Below, in pieces: positions 1 through 10,292 of a stretch of DNA of 53,682 nucleotides. A program made the translations under genes and the position numbers. The stretch is from assembly GCA_900404475.1 (NCBI GenBank), contig OUQQ01000054.1, positions 5,662 to 59,343 on the forward strand. Reading direction: 5' to 3'. Under the pieces are notes generated by a model. That model made no database searches and was not told the origin of the DNA. It saw nothing but the letters and a program-made list of their open reading frames with translations. How positions within the stretch are numbered: the stretch's first letter is position 1; each line of letters opens with the position of its first letter. The stretch is from Spongospora subterranea (lineage: Eukaryota; Endomyxa; Phytomyxea; Plasmodiophorida; Plasmodiophoridae).

Positions 1-476
1 GGGCAGGAGCAGTGCACCTTGACGCAAAATTCGTAATTATTGATAAAGCTCGTTGTGGGTAACCCGCCCGTTGGATCATTGTTCATCGGATTCATTACAG
101 AACCCCCGTTTGAGTCATTGTTGATAGAATTCTCGTTTGCGTCATCGTTGGTCAAACCCCCGGTTGAGTCGAAAACCCGTTCGGTTGAGACACGTGGTCG
201 GGAAAAGTGCGCGGCAATTTTATCTGCATCACAGTGCATCACATAAGTACAGTACACAGACAATGTACATTTTGAATGGGTTCCGCCTGACGTTAGTAGG
301 TACTTCAGTGTACATTTGACAGGGTTACGCCTGACGTTCTTCATTGATACGCTACAGTACGGGCAGTGTACACTTGACGGGGTTCCGCCTGACATGATCT
401 ACAAAGTCTCTCTGTACAGGACACCATTACTTTCTTACCGAATTGAAGTGATCTGACCGTCGTTCATCGCGAAATC
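1..476. other. Non-coding stretch with short degenerate repeats
   Basis: No reading frame here looks like a protein. Positions 60-175 hold a loosely repeated unit of the form aaCCCCCGTTTGAGTCATTGTTg, seen about four times with drift. Positions 264-393 hold a second, clearer repeat family, listed separately. The stretch ends at the start codon of the EMC10 gene, so its right end probably carries that gene's promoter and 5' UTR, but I see no specific element. Confidence 0.5.
264..393 (+). repeat. Three dispersed copies of a TGTACA...CGCCTGAC element
   Basis: Three copies share a tGTGTACAyTTGAmrGGGTT core followed by nCGCCTGAC. They begin near 264, 309 and 366 and are spaced about 45-57 nt apart. 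Each begins with the palindrome TGTACA and ends with CGCCTGAC. They lie 80-210 nt upstream of the EMC10 start codon. They could be a degenerate tandem repeat or upstream control sites; nothing in the window decides between these. Confidence 0.55.
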
Positions 477-1256
477 ATGGTGATCCCGTATCTTACGATG
501 CTTGCCTCATTCAACTTGCTCGTCGCAGCAGCGACGATGCGTCTAGAACATAAGCTACCTCATGCAACTACGTTCACTTCGCGAACATTGTAATCTGAAC
601 ACAGACTCCCCTCACCGGCACGGTTGAACATGGACTTCTCAGAGTTTTCGTGAACACAATTGGGGCCCGGAGTCCGCTTCATCCACCGATATTGGTTGAT
701 ATTCCAGGAAAGTCTGAGATATCGCCGTCGCATTTTCAAAGTCTGATATCGGGGGTGCATCGTTATTCAATACGCTTGGTTCACGACGACAATATCGGCG
801 ACGCTAAAGCATCTATTATTAGTTCAGTAGATGCTGTAAGATGAGGATTATATTTTCCGAAATCGTTCCTGAACCGTTATTGCTAGTGTGCTCTGGTGTC
901 GTCTAACTTCATCGAAAACATTTCCTTCATTAGTAACTCCAATGGGTCGATTTTGTTTGCCGAATACTCTACCGGTCCGCTTCCTCCAAAGGGGACGCCC
1001 TGCGCTGCAGCGCCAGGTGTGATTCGGTTGAAGCCGCACGTGACGGTCGCCAAGTTCCATGAAGGTCCCAGTCCCATCAACATCGAGAACGTCTACAAAG
1101 TTCCTGAGCCGGAACCTGAGCAACAGTCATTCCTTAGGAAATATTGGTATTGCTTTTGCCTGGTCCGAAATCATGCTCGTATCAATGCTAATCTGACACG
1201 ATAGGTATTTCGTCGCCCCTATCGGAATAGCCATGGTAGTGTCTACTTTCATGTAA
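477..1256 (+). CDS. EMC10: ER membrane protein complex subunit 10 (EMC10-like)
   Basis: Exons 477-589, 643-835, 887-1146 and 1205-1256 keep frame and give 205 residues. The introns are 53, 51 and 58 nt; the last has a gctaatctgac branch region. The product has a hydrophobic N-terminal signal (MVIPYLTMLASFNLLVAA), then a LEHKL segment, a central part ending in VDACALVSSNFIENISF, an LKPHVTVAKF strand, and a C-terminal KYWYFVAPIGIAMVV membrane segment. That order is the EMC10 pattern: a lumenal beta-sandwich, then one membrane helix preceded by a K-YW motif. EMC10 is a non-essential lumenal subunit of the ER membrane insertase. The gene converges on a minus-strand gene 61 nt downstream. The family call rests on remembered conserved positions, not on an alignment. 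The start is the first ATG giving a signal peptide. Confidence 0.72.
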
Positions 1257-1317
1257 TTACGCCTTATTATAAATCGTTTATTTATCCAATATACCACATT
1301 TGTTGAACAGTTACGCC

Positions 1318-1773
1318 TCAAATCATGTACATCGATGGACCGTAAAACATCTCATTGGCTGTTTCGATCCAATTACGGACGAAGTGAAGCACTCTGTACT
1401 TGTTTTTAAACATTTCTTCTCTCTTTATCGCCGCAACATCTCCGTCTTCCCATCCATTTTCTTTTATGATTCTGAAAAGCTCAGTTTGCTTCTTGTTAAA
1501 TCCTTCTCGAATCTGCTCGCGTTCTTCACCTTCCATTTTCAGTCTATTTCGTATCAGCCAGCTAGTATATATTGCCATAAACGCCTTCATTTTGATTGTT
1601 GCTCTGGGAAAATGGCGTCTGTCGTGTGTCTCCATCACTCGTAGGAACTCATCCATGTCGGTCTGGATTCGAGAAGCAAGTGCCTGGTCCGATTCTTGCA
1701 CCAAATACAATCCCAGCCCGGTGAACACAATCACGAATATGCTGCTCGTGCCGATCACATGATACGTATCCAT
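1318..1773 (-). CDS. Hypothetical single-pass membrane protein
   Basis: An uninterrupted 151-residue frame with an ATG start. Residues about 7-25 (IGTSSIFVIVFTGLGLYLV) are one hydrophobic segment, so the protein is probably anchored at its N-terminus. The rest is charged and helical, rich in R, K and E, with a central LIRNRLKMEGEEREQIREGF stretch that could be a short coiled coil. The C-terminal part is aromatic (FVRNWIETANEMFYG). I do not recognise the family. It converges with EMC10 upstream and precedes another unknown minus-strand gene. Coding status is supported by length, plausible composition and a complete start-to-stop frame. Confidence 0.55.
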   Translation of the reverse strand: MDTYHVIGTSSIFVIVFTGLGLYLVQESDQALASRIQTDMDEFLRVMETHDRRHFPRATIKMKAFMAIYTSWLIRNRLKMEGEEREQIREGFNKKQTELFRIIKENGWEDGDVAAIKREEMFKNKYRVLHFVRNWIETANEMFYGPSMYMI

Positions 1774-1905
1774 TATCAGTAGTTTATCATATGAATGTCG
1801 AATGTCCTCTCGGGGACCGATTTACCCAATCGTGACGTCGTTTGACCCGAACGCGGTCCAGTCAAACGACATTGCGCTTTACTGACCAGGGAATAATACC
1901 TCCCC

Positions 1906-2824
1906 TTAGTTTCGTTGGCAAATAGACGATCCCCAATCCAATATAACTTGGCGAAATGGAGTATCGCTAGGTCTTTGAATCATGTTCATATCTACGCTGG
2001 TGATTTTTTTAGCTGATGCAACGTGATTGTCCACAATCTTGGATATGATGTCGATTTTCGAATCCCAGAACGCAACATCAGCTGAGGATTCGAATTCCGC
2101 CGCTTTCCTTGTTAGCGCCTGTATTTCAGTCTGGTTCTCGATGCATGGAACGCGGCAGCTGGCGTGTAGATCGGCCGCTCTGGACTGGTGATAACGCAGA
2201 TTAGGGTTTACCGATGTGAACCAATAACGCAACGCCACCTGTGAACCTATGTGGTCAACATTATCGCAGACAATTCCCTTACGACAACCATCTGACCTGG
2301 AGAACGTCAACCCAATCATCAGGGAGCGGATGATCGGTCGTTCCCGGGCATTGTTTCATTGAGTCAAGGTGGAACAGCAGGATTTGCAATGCTGTGCAAT
2401 CAGCCTCTGCGGCGCGCCGGTGCAGTTCCCTAAACCGATATGTGGAGGCATCTTGGAGAGATCGGGAGACGAGGTCCAGAACTGTTTGGGGAGGAATAGC
2501 TGATATCAACGTTCTGGGACGTTCGTTGGAACGATGGGCAATCCTCAAGCTCGATGAGATGCACGGGATCCATCGGGGCTTATGACAGGATTTGACACCA
2601 GCGACAAGAACGTGTCTCATTAATGGATACCGGAATCGTCCACAGTTCAAGTCCCTAACCTCTTCGACCACGCTGGGAATCCAGAACCCATCCTGGCATT
2701 GCAGAATCAGCTGGCCAATGTGGAAATGCTCACTGACATCGTCGGCATGTTGAACGTCAAATGATGCAGTTCGATCATGGTCATGTGCATTTGATGACAC
2801 GAACGGTTCCTGGTCCACTGGCAT
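1906..2824 (-). CDS. Hypothetical protein, two exons
   Basis: The model joins 2297-2824 to 1906-2238 across a 58-nt intron (GTCAGA donor, TTCACAG acceptor). It keeps frame and gives 286 residues. The middle part (LHRRAAEADCTALQILLFHL) looks helical and recalls the leucine-rich helix of RhoGAP-like folds, but I see no arginine finger and do not make that call. The C-terminal exon is helical with many charged residues. The start codon lies 79 nt beyond the RAE1 stop on the same strand. I do not recognise the family; the intron and the start are inferred from frame alone. Confidence 0.45.
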
Positions 2825-2902
2825 TGTTCAAACACCATTGGCAATTGGTACCTGAGACGGGCAATCATTAATTTATTCGACAATGATTTACGTCGATCGA
2901 AA

Positions 2903-4381
2903 TCATCGAGTAGTCGCTTTCTTCCCGCGAGGCTTAATATCAGCTTCATTAACAGCGTGAAGAAATATTCGACTACGGTCGTTCTTTGAATAGAACTGAG
3001 CTCCTTTAGACCATTCGTATCTGAGCAAGTACGAAAATGAGTTTGTGAACTATTCATTCAACATTAATGAACTAACGATGCGGCATAGGCCATGATGGTC
3101 CCGGATGCGTTGAATGAGCATGCCGAAATCGGCTGCCCCACTGAATTAAATAGTTTCAGCCTTTGCTTTGCTTCTTTATCCTGTAGCGCAGATTAGTTCA
3201 TCTCCAGTACACAAACAAAGCACAAACCCAGAAGTTGACAACGCCATCACCGCCGCACGTTGCAAATGTGCCGAACACAGGATGAAACCGAATGACATTA
3301 ACCTGCAACGGATCAGAACACAATGGTTTTTGAAGGACAGAATAAATCCACTACCGGGAAAATATCTGGCTCCACACGATGACAACGAAACGCGAAATTT
3401 TTCTGCGTATCCTGAAAACAGAAAACTGTAAATTTGAGGAAAATGGATACTAATGACACCTCCACCTTATCGTCAATATGGTGAATTGACACTCTGCCTT
3501 CGATTGATCCAATGGCGAACCCTGAATCATCCAACAAATCAGTGACGAAAGTGGCTATTGATAGTGAATCAGACCGGATTTGTCAGGAAAGCATGCCACC
3601 GTTCTTGTCTGCTCGCGAAGCGATGATTCGATTGTTTTATAGGGGGTTGAAGGATTTCTGAGATCGTACACGACACATGTGCGTTGAGCACATCCAACTA
3701 CCAGTAGTGGGTAGACCGACGACATCGAGTAACATCGTTCAGGTAATGTCACCTGCATCAAATTCAGTTAGCATATATGAACACGAACTATCCCGAGCTG
3801 TTAATTTCTACAGTGGCTTTGGCCTGGCTTGGGGTTCTTGGATCCCAATACCTGATCGTCTTATCCCATGATCCGGTGCAGAGCATTGATACGTCCTTGA
3901 TCCCTATTGAGAACTGATTCAATCGCGGCGAATCGCAAATCCAGATTTCACTGGTGAATACATTCCATCTCTTTGACAGCATGGTCGTGTGCGCCAATCT
4001 GCTGAACCTGGTTCGTTTGTGGCGACCAGAGCTTCACAGCCTTGTCAACACCACCAAAAAACACTGACGAATTGTCAGATCCAAATGTTGTGCACAACAA
4101 AGGATCACTGCTCGACTGCATTGCTTTGGGGACCGATTGACCGTTAGGCATAACTTGCCAAAATCGGATCTAAAAAACTATTAAAAAACCGTTTTTTTCT
4201 AGTAAAAAGTGAAACGACCAAAATCGCAATCGGAAAAAAACATGAATACCTCATTATTCCAGCTGGTGGCGACAAGAAAGTTTTCAGGGGTGGGAGAAAA
4301 TGCTAAAGAAGAGATTCCATCAGGTTGGACCTGGTCAACTTCCAGGTCGTTATTGGGATTCCCCTGTGCTGAGTTGATCAT
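2903..4381 (-). CDS. RAE1: mRNA export factor RAE1/Gle2, WD40 protein
   Basis: Nine exons (minus order) 4250-4381, 3962-4169, 3812-3903, 3575-3752, 3460-3521, 3355-3411, 3228-3302, 3077-3180 and 2903-3020 join in frame to 341 residues, near the usual 340-370. Diagnostic stretches run in order: [105 protein letters not shown], and a C-terminal YEWSKG followed by KPRGKK. This is RAE1/Gle2, a seven-blade propeller at the nuclear pore that binds the GLEBS motif of Nup98-type nucleoporins and acts in mRNA export and spindle checkpoint control. Introns are 47-80 nt. One donor is ambiguous by six nucleotides (near 3459-3465), which changes two residues. Confidence 0.9.
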
Positions 4382-4595
4382 ACGATTTGGTGAACCTCCT
4401 CCCGCGCACCGACCGATAATGTTGATGGCGACAGAGGCGGTTGGCAATTGAATCACGGAGCGACCTCCTCCCAGTCTGTATCACGCTACGCTAACCACTA
4501 CCTGTAGCTGTACTGCTGCAGCAGCCCGCGATTAGGGCACTCCTCGAGTGGACACTGAATATTTCAATCACTGCAACGTCAAAGCGCAGTTTATT

Positions 4596-5045
4596 TTTTG
4601 GCGAAATCGTGGCGCCATAACTCTGGTGACCAAGACATCGAAGGATCAACAGACTCTGATTGGGCAAAAGGAGATCAGTATGGTTTTGTTATTGGGGTGC
4701 CCTTTACTTTAGATTCTTTGAATTGCGCAATGCTGGCTCTTGTAGTACAAAAGGCCATATTCCGTTTTTACCATCGAACATTCTCTGGATCAACGCCGCA
4801 GGACCAGTGGGTACATCTTCCAAGATGTCCAATAATCCAGTAGCACGGAGAAGCCAAAGGCAACGATCAACAGCATTATCTGCGTTGGAAGCGGAATATA
4901 TGGCACAAGGTGCAACAGCCAGGCCAGCCGCTTGGACACAACAATTGCTGCCCCAATCAGAGTCTGTTGATCCTTCGATGTCTTGGTCACCAGAGTACAT
5001 TATATTCCGCTTCCAACGCAGATAATGCTGTTTATCGTTGCCGTT
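4596..5045. mobile_element. Scrambled Ty1/copia polymerase remnant
   Basis: On the plus strand, 4621-4720 reads DIEGSTDSDWAKGDQYGFVI and 4880-4950 reads STALSALEAEYMAQGATA followed by RPAAWTQQLL. These match the Ty1/copia RNase H signature: S-DSDWAG, then S-Y-F, then ALSTAEAEYMA and W--QLL. The pieces are broken by frameshifts and rearrangement. Parts occur again inverted: 4621-4664 equals the reverse complement of 4952-4995 without mismatch, and 4859-4900 matches the reverse complement of 5001-5042 with one mismatch. No intact frame, LTR or integrase is visible. It is a dead, folded-back fragment. Confidence 0.75.
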
Positions 5046-5118
5046 GGTTTTTCCATGCCGCTGTACCAATGGGTACATCTTCATATTTGTTCATGTACTA
5101 CTGCGATGGAGCTTCGCT

Positions 5119-5341
5119 GAGTTGGTGTTTCGCCAAATCGCCGACTCAGGGAATTTCAATGTTCGGATTGTTCCTCTTCATCACTGCCAACTGTTGCCGG
5201 TTGAAGACATCATCGCCCGTTTCAACCTCCACGCTTTTCTAAAGCCCGTTATTTTCAACTTTAGCTGAATGCCAGTACTGGGCGAGGAGGACAGTCCCCC
5301 CATGCATTCTCTGCATCGAAAATCTGGCGAAACACCAACTC
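5119..5341. repeat. Further inverted repeat beside the copia debris
   Basis: The segment 5119-5135 (gagttggtgtttcgcca) recurs as its reverse complement at 5325-5341, with weaker similarity extending on both sides. A direct partial copy also links 4804-4820 and 5065-5081 (ccartgggtacatcttc). Together with the copia pieces this shows repeated fold-back rearrangement. Nothing coding is recognisable between 5045 and 5630. Confidence 0.6.
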
Positions 5342-5635
5342 GGCAAAGGTCCAGTGATCCCGAAGTTTTCAGGCTGAGTTTAAACAGAACTGGAAAAATC
5401 TAGGAACACCGGCCGCCGTCTTGTACCTTGCGGTAAGTGCTGCAGCGACCAGTGCAGCAATTCCACTTCATCGATACACATGAGGGATTCTTGCCCTTAC
5501 GTGTGCCGCCTTGGCCTCAGACACCGGCGTGGAATACGTTCGCTCTGCCGGGATCAACGTTTGGAAAGGGTAACAAGAATTCCAGATTCCATTCTGTATT
5601 GATTTGATGCGCTGGACGTTAACTAACAACTATTT

Positions 5636-5893
5636 CCAGTTCAAAGGAAACTGGTACACCATCAAATCAAAGGAGCGGCAGTGGGAGGCAACGCCCCTGG
5701 AACATTCGCTGATCTCGTATCGGTAGCTTCAGAGAAACATATTCTTCCACAGTACCAAAACAACATAAAGCATTTTCTGTACAGACGATATCGCGACGAT
5801 ATTCTCATAGTTGTAGATTATCGGAAAAGTTCTAAGGCCATTACAGACCATCTGAATGAGGCCAACAGTATCCATATCGCGCGTTTTGGCTAG
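5636..5893 (+). mobile_element. Reverse transcriptase fragment with YRDD motif
   Basis: One frame reads IKGAAVGGNAPGTFADLVSV and then FLYRRYRDDILIVVDYR before a stop. The first part resembles the G--MG-P-AP-LA segment of retroelement polymerases. The second is the catalytic box with YxDD, here YRDD, whose two aspartates bind metal. A neighbouring frame just upstream (FKGNWYTIK) would supply the preceding polymerase strand, so a frameshift separates them. The style recalls Penelope-like or DIRS-like enzymes more than copia, but the fragment is too short to decide. It is about 85 residues of a normally 400-residue domain: a fossil, not a gene. Confidence 0.65.
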
Positions 5894-6984
5894 CGATTTC
5901 ACTTGAACAAGGCCCTTTTGGCCGGCATCTCAAGTTAGCCAGACATTGACTGGCACCCAGCGTGATTCCAGGCGCAGAAGCATGTGCAGATCGAGGGTTT
6001 CCGCGACGGTCACCAAACATCGTTCCCAGAAGCTGATGCCACCCCTGTGCAACCACGGCTCAAACTCGGAAATGCGTTCGATGGGAAGCCAGGCTCGAGT
6101 CGATCAGCGCAGGAATGAGCAGTTTCGGATGCCTGTCGGTCCGTTCATTCAGACACGGACGGGATTGCCATCCGAAGTTAGCTGGCGCTAATCCGGTGCA
6201 ATTTGCTGATGAAAAAAAAACCAGCCACTCCCTTCTGCCCGCGCTGGGATAGAACCGAAAGATGTTGCGCCAACTTGGCGAGTAGGTAAATGGAAATTGA
6301 GGTTGTTTTTCTGGGTAAAAAACGTACCCCAAGCTGAAATCGCAACCGGGTACCTCTCAGTAACTTTTTTGGACGCTCTTGTATCTGACTGAGCAGAACT
6401 GGGAGCGGTAAAGGTTCGGTTTAGTCGCTTTGAGGACGAGGTTCGGTGACGAGTGCGGTCGGACGCAAGATGTTTCGTGAGAGAAGTGAAAAGACGTCGC
6501 GCACCAGATCTCAACCCCAATTAGAAATTGGACGTATTCAACAAAAACGCAACTCTCTCCAAGCCACAATTGCTTTCAATTCTTCTCGCCGATTCCCGAT
6601 AGGTCACAGCAAATTCACTTCCCGATCAATTTCTTTGTAAATGTCAAGAATGGTGCAAGAAAACTAACGTCGATTGTTTCTAATTGCAGAAGGGTACGAA
6701 CATGCCTTGTTGTTTTTCTGTCATACAAGTTTCTGGACCTCCTCGGGCGATGAGCTCAAATCGAACATTTCTCAGTTCGGCGGGCGACTTGTGGGTGGCG
6801 GAGACGGCCAAGAGGAATGGGCTGTCTTGGATACACCTGCAGTGGGTCTGTGAGTGTGGCGGGGTTGGTTGCGCCGACTGGTGCTGCCCCCCCCTCTTGG
6901 TTGGCAGTAGTGACCGACTGGGGTTAAGGGCTCATTCCTGTATTTGATTCCCTGGTGATGCTGCTGCGATCGCGTCCTTGAGCT
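5894..6984. other. Gene-poor interval
   Basis: About 1.1 kb with several frames of 60-110 codons on both strands, none with recognisable motifs or convincing composition. The longest (minus 6188-6520) is basic and low in conserved-looking residues. The right end should hold the promoter of the coiled-coil gene that starts at 6985. A C/G-rich tract (cccccc near 6888-6894) is the only local oddity. Confidence 0.4.
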
Positions 6985-9900
6985 ATGGCGTCGTTCTTCA
7001 AGAACGTATTCTCGGCCGCTAAACCGACCTCACCCAGTGAATCCACGCCCAAGGAACACGCCCCTCAACCGTTCGCCGAGAACAGCATGTTTGCTGGGCT
7101 AGCAATCAAAGCCAGTAATCCTAGTTTGCCAGCAGATCATTCCAGGGATCACGATGACAGGTTAGCGACATAATATCGTCGTGGTAAATTGTCAATTTGA
7201 TCATCAAGTTAGTCATGAGATCACGTCAGCAATTGCACCCGTTCCGGAGCCATCCATCGATGAGGATGCTGTCCCTCCATCGGTCTTCTCGTTTCTTCAG
7301 CCTTCTTCCTCATCATTTGACTTTATATCAGATGATCATCAAAACCGGTCGATTTCAATGGAAAGTGCTCCTGAGCCGCGTGACTTCTTCTCGAATTTAC
7401 CGCTTGGCTCTAGCCAATTGCCACCCGACATTCCGCCGCATTCTACCCGATCTGTCTCACAACCTCTGCCAGATACGACCCCTGTTCGGGAAGCTCCTAT
7501 ATCACCAACAAGTCCCTCTTTGCCAACCGATGTGTTCGACAGCGATCCGCCAGAATCGATTCCTGACCCGCTAAATGTAAAGTCGAATGTTAACAAGTTG
7601 TGTCGGGAGTTCTGTATTGTCAGAGCGAGGCAATTGCAAGATTTGCGATCGATTGAAGAAGATGACTTGCGTCACTACCATGAACGCATCGAGTCCTTAA
7701 TCAAATTGAGTATAATGAATGGAGACTTAGAAGCTGTGAAAACTTCGCAGGCGAATGCGGTAGAGGAAGAGGTTAGATAATTCTAAGCATCTAGGTTCTA
7801 GATTCAAAATCATCGTTGATTATTTAGGCATATGATCGGGCAGACGAACTGGATTGCAAAATACGAGCGCTGGCTCAACAGATTTCAGAGTTGGAGAATC
7901 ACGTGCAACAGGTGACGCAACTACGGTTGGACATCACTGGTGGTCGTCGCCGCAAAACTGAAGAAATCACGAGTTCGGGGGAGGATTTTATACACCAACT
8001 GCAAGGTCTGAAACAAGCCTGTCTTGACGAGGGCAATTCTTATGTTCAAAACGGGGTTCTGGATATGGGCAAAAAGGAAGTGCACTTGAAACAGGTATCA
8101 ATGCTCACCAATGCGTAGAATAATTGTGTAAAGTTTTATGTTTAGGAGCTTTCTCGTGTAGATCGTATATTGGAAATGGTCAGTGCTGATTTGGGAAGGG
8201 TCCAAGCTGAAGAGGACGAAATACATGGAGCGATTCTGGAACGCACTGAAGCATCACAAATTATGAAGCAGGAGTCTATTACTCAACTTAAAGTTTGATC
8301 CAGTTCATTCGTGCTATTAACCAGACTTTGAGGTTATTTAGGACATCGACGATGAAATAATATCGCTAAAAGAGCAAGTTCGTCAAAAAGAGGCTGTCCG
8401 GAAAGACATTCAGGAAAAATTGACGGATGCTGAACGCCAAATTTCCCAAGCTTCATCCTCTTTCCAACGACAACTAGCAAGGTTATCGTGTTGATGCTGG
8501 CAATCGACTTTGTTCAGTTTTTTTTTTAGAATCGAAAGTCAACGTGCAAGGATTAAACAAGAGCAGGCTGAAATAGTAAAGGACAGGTCCGATTTGGACG
8601 AAGCGCAGCATACTCTAGATCAAGAGAAGCTGGTTTTAGCTCAGAAAGAGGCCCATNATTCAGGAAAAATTGACGGATGCTGAACGCCAAATTTCCCAAG
8701 CTTCATCCTCTTTCCAACGACAACTAGCAAGGTTATCGTGTTGATGCTGGCAATCGACTTTGTTCAGTTTTTTTTTTAGAATCGAAAGTCAACGTGCAAG
8801 GATTAAACAAGAGCAGGCTGAAATAGTAAAGGACAGGTCCGATTTGGACGAAGCGCAGCATACTCTAGATCAAGAGAAGCTGGTTTTAGCTCAGAAAGAG
8901 GCCCATAGCGCAAAGCTTTCCGCAGAAATTGCAAAAATCATCGATATCAGAGAAAAACAGATTGAGTTCGTATTGCGCGACGCTAAGGATCAAGAAGTCT
9001 ATGCGCTCAAAAAATCCGAGCTTGACAAAGCTGTTGAGATGGCCCAAGTTCAGTTAGCCGAGCATGATAGACGGTCCCAGCTTCTCTCATCGCAAATGGC
9101 AACCCTTGCGCAAAACATTACCAGCAGTGAGACGAATGTTGCGTCAATTCTTGTGGAACTCCCTCAACTAGAGCAATCCAAGTCCGATGCCGTCATCGCA
9201 AGAGACTTCAAGGCTGCTTCGCGTATGTCGAAGCAAATTAAGGAGTTGACTAGCTCCAAGCAAGAGCTGTTGGCTGACTTGGATAAGATGAGGTTTGTCT
9301 ATATGGGTTTTTTGAGATTAATTTACATGTCTCATGATCACCCTTTCTGTTCAGGAAAAGTTGTGACGCAGTTCAAGAGTCGATTGATCAACAAGAGGTA
9401 CAATTGGAGGATTCTCGCCAAAAATTCCGCATCACAGAGCTGGAAGTCGATCGATGCGAGTATGATCATCTCCAACGCAAAATCGCTTCTGTCATTATCT
9501 GTATCGATGATGTTGAAGATGAAGAGGTTTGTTCAGTTCAACAGATTTGTAATTCATCCTTGTTTCTAACATTGCCGCAGCTGAACGTGCTAACCAATCA
9601 GCTAGACGAGCTCCGCAATCGTTCCGAATATCTATCGACAAAGCATGGCCCATTGTTGACGCCTGGAAGTCCTCCTTTGTCAACACGCTCGGTACTGTCT
9701 GCGGGCGATAGCGACACTCCTTCAAGCTCTTCGCCATCATCAGCACGCCACGCTGCCTCTGCGCTCGAAGAACGTGCCGATAATGGCGATTGCTCGTCTG
9801 CTGGAATTCAGGATCCGGCGTTGTTGCAACAGCAACTCTCAATGATCGATGATTCCATCAAATCGTTAGAGGAGAAATTACACATGGCAAGTTTACATCG

Positions 9901-10181
9901 TTATATACGCCCGCGTGAACGATCGTGTAACTTTCTGCATTCAGGCCGTTGTAAGCGACGATTTCGACGAAGCTGATGCGATTCAAACAAGGTTGAACGA
10001 ACTGGAGATACAAAAGCGCCAGTTGCAGATCCTCGAAAATACCAAGACATGTGATCGTGGTTCGGCAAATGAGCCTGACGACGGCTCCTCGTCTGCCACC
10101 TCCGTTGCACTCGAGGAGTCCAACCCGAAAATGCAGCCTACAACCGACTGTGGTGAGGGCGAGGCGCTGCCTAATCGCTAG
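6985..10181 (+). CDS. Coiled-coil protein with two UVR motifs
   Basis: Exons 6985-7160, 7213-7771, 7828-8094, 8146-8292, 8342-8481, 8780-9292, 9355-9526, 9581-9886 and 9945-10181 give 838 residues once the 249-bp assembly duplication is collapsed. Residues 1-180 are Ser/Pro-rich and probably disordered. About 190-700 is predicted coiled coil, rich in E, Q, K and L. Two segments match the UVR motif: DAVIARDFKAASRMSKQIKE (about residue 566) and DDFDEADAIQTRLNELEIQK (about 765). UVR helices mediate protein contacts in bacterial UvrB/UvrC and also occur in some eukaryotic scaffolds. Introns are 48-62 nt, and the last (9887-9944) is GC-AG. A structural or adaptor role is likely; I do not know the family. 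Confidence 0.75.
8408..8906 (+). repeat. 249-bp perfect tandem copy flanking a single N (assembly artefact)
   Basis: Positions 8408-8656 and 8658-8906 are identical and are separated by one N at 8657. The copy spans the end of one exon, a 48-nt intron and the start of the next exon of the UVR coiled-coil gene. A true duplication would repeat an exon-intron-exon block and break the frame. The N marks a scaffold join where overlapping contig ends were not merged. The gene reads through cleanly if one copy is removed. Confidence 0.9.
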
Positions 10182-10292
10182 CATATTACAATCATCCAGG
10201 AATAGTATATACAATTCTCTATCTATTGTGAACCTGTCCCGGCCGTCGCCCTCGTCTCATTACTGACATTGTTCGGATCAGATCATCCCCGT

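Noticed and set aside
1906..2824. RhoGAP domain in the unknown minus-strand gene
   Set aside because: Only a short leucine-rich helix is similar; no arginine finger or other conserved blocks were seen.
8408..8906. Real tandem exon duplication
   Set aside because: The copies are perfectly identical, split an exon at arbitrary points and flank an N, which fits an assembly overlap.
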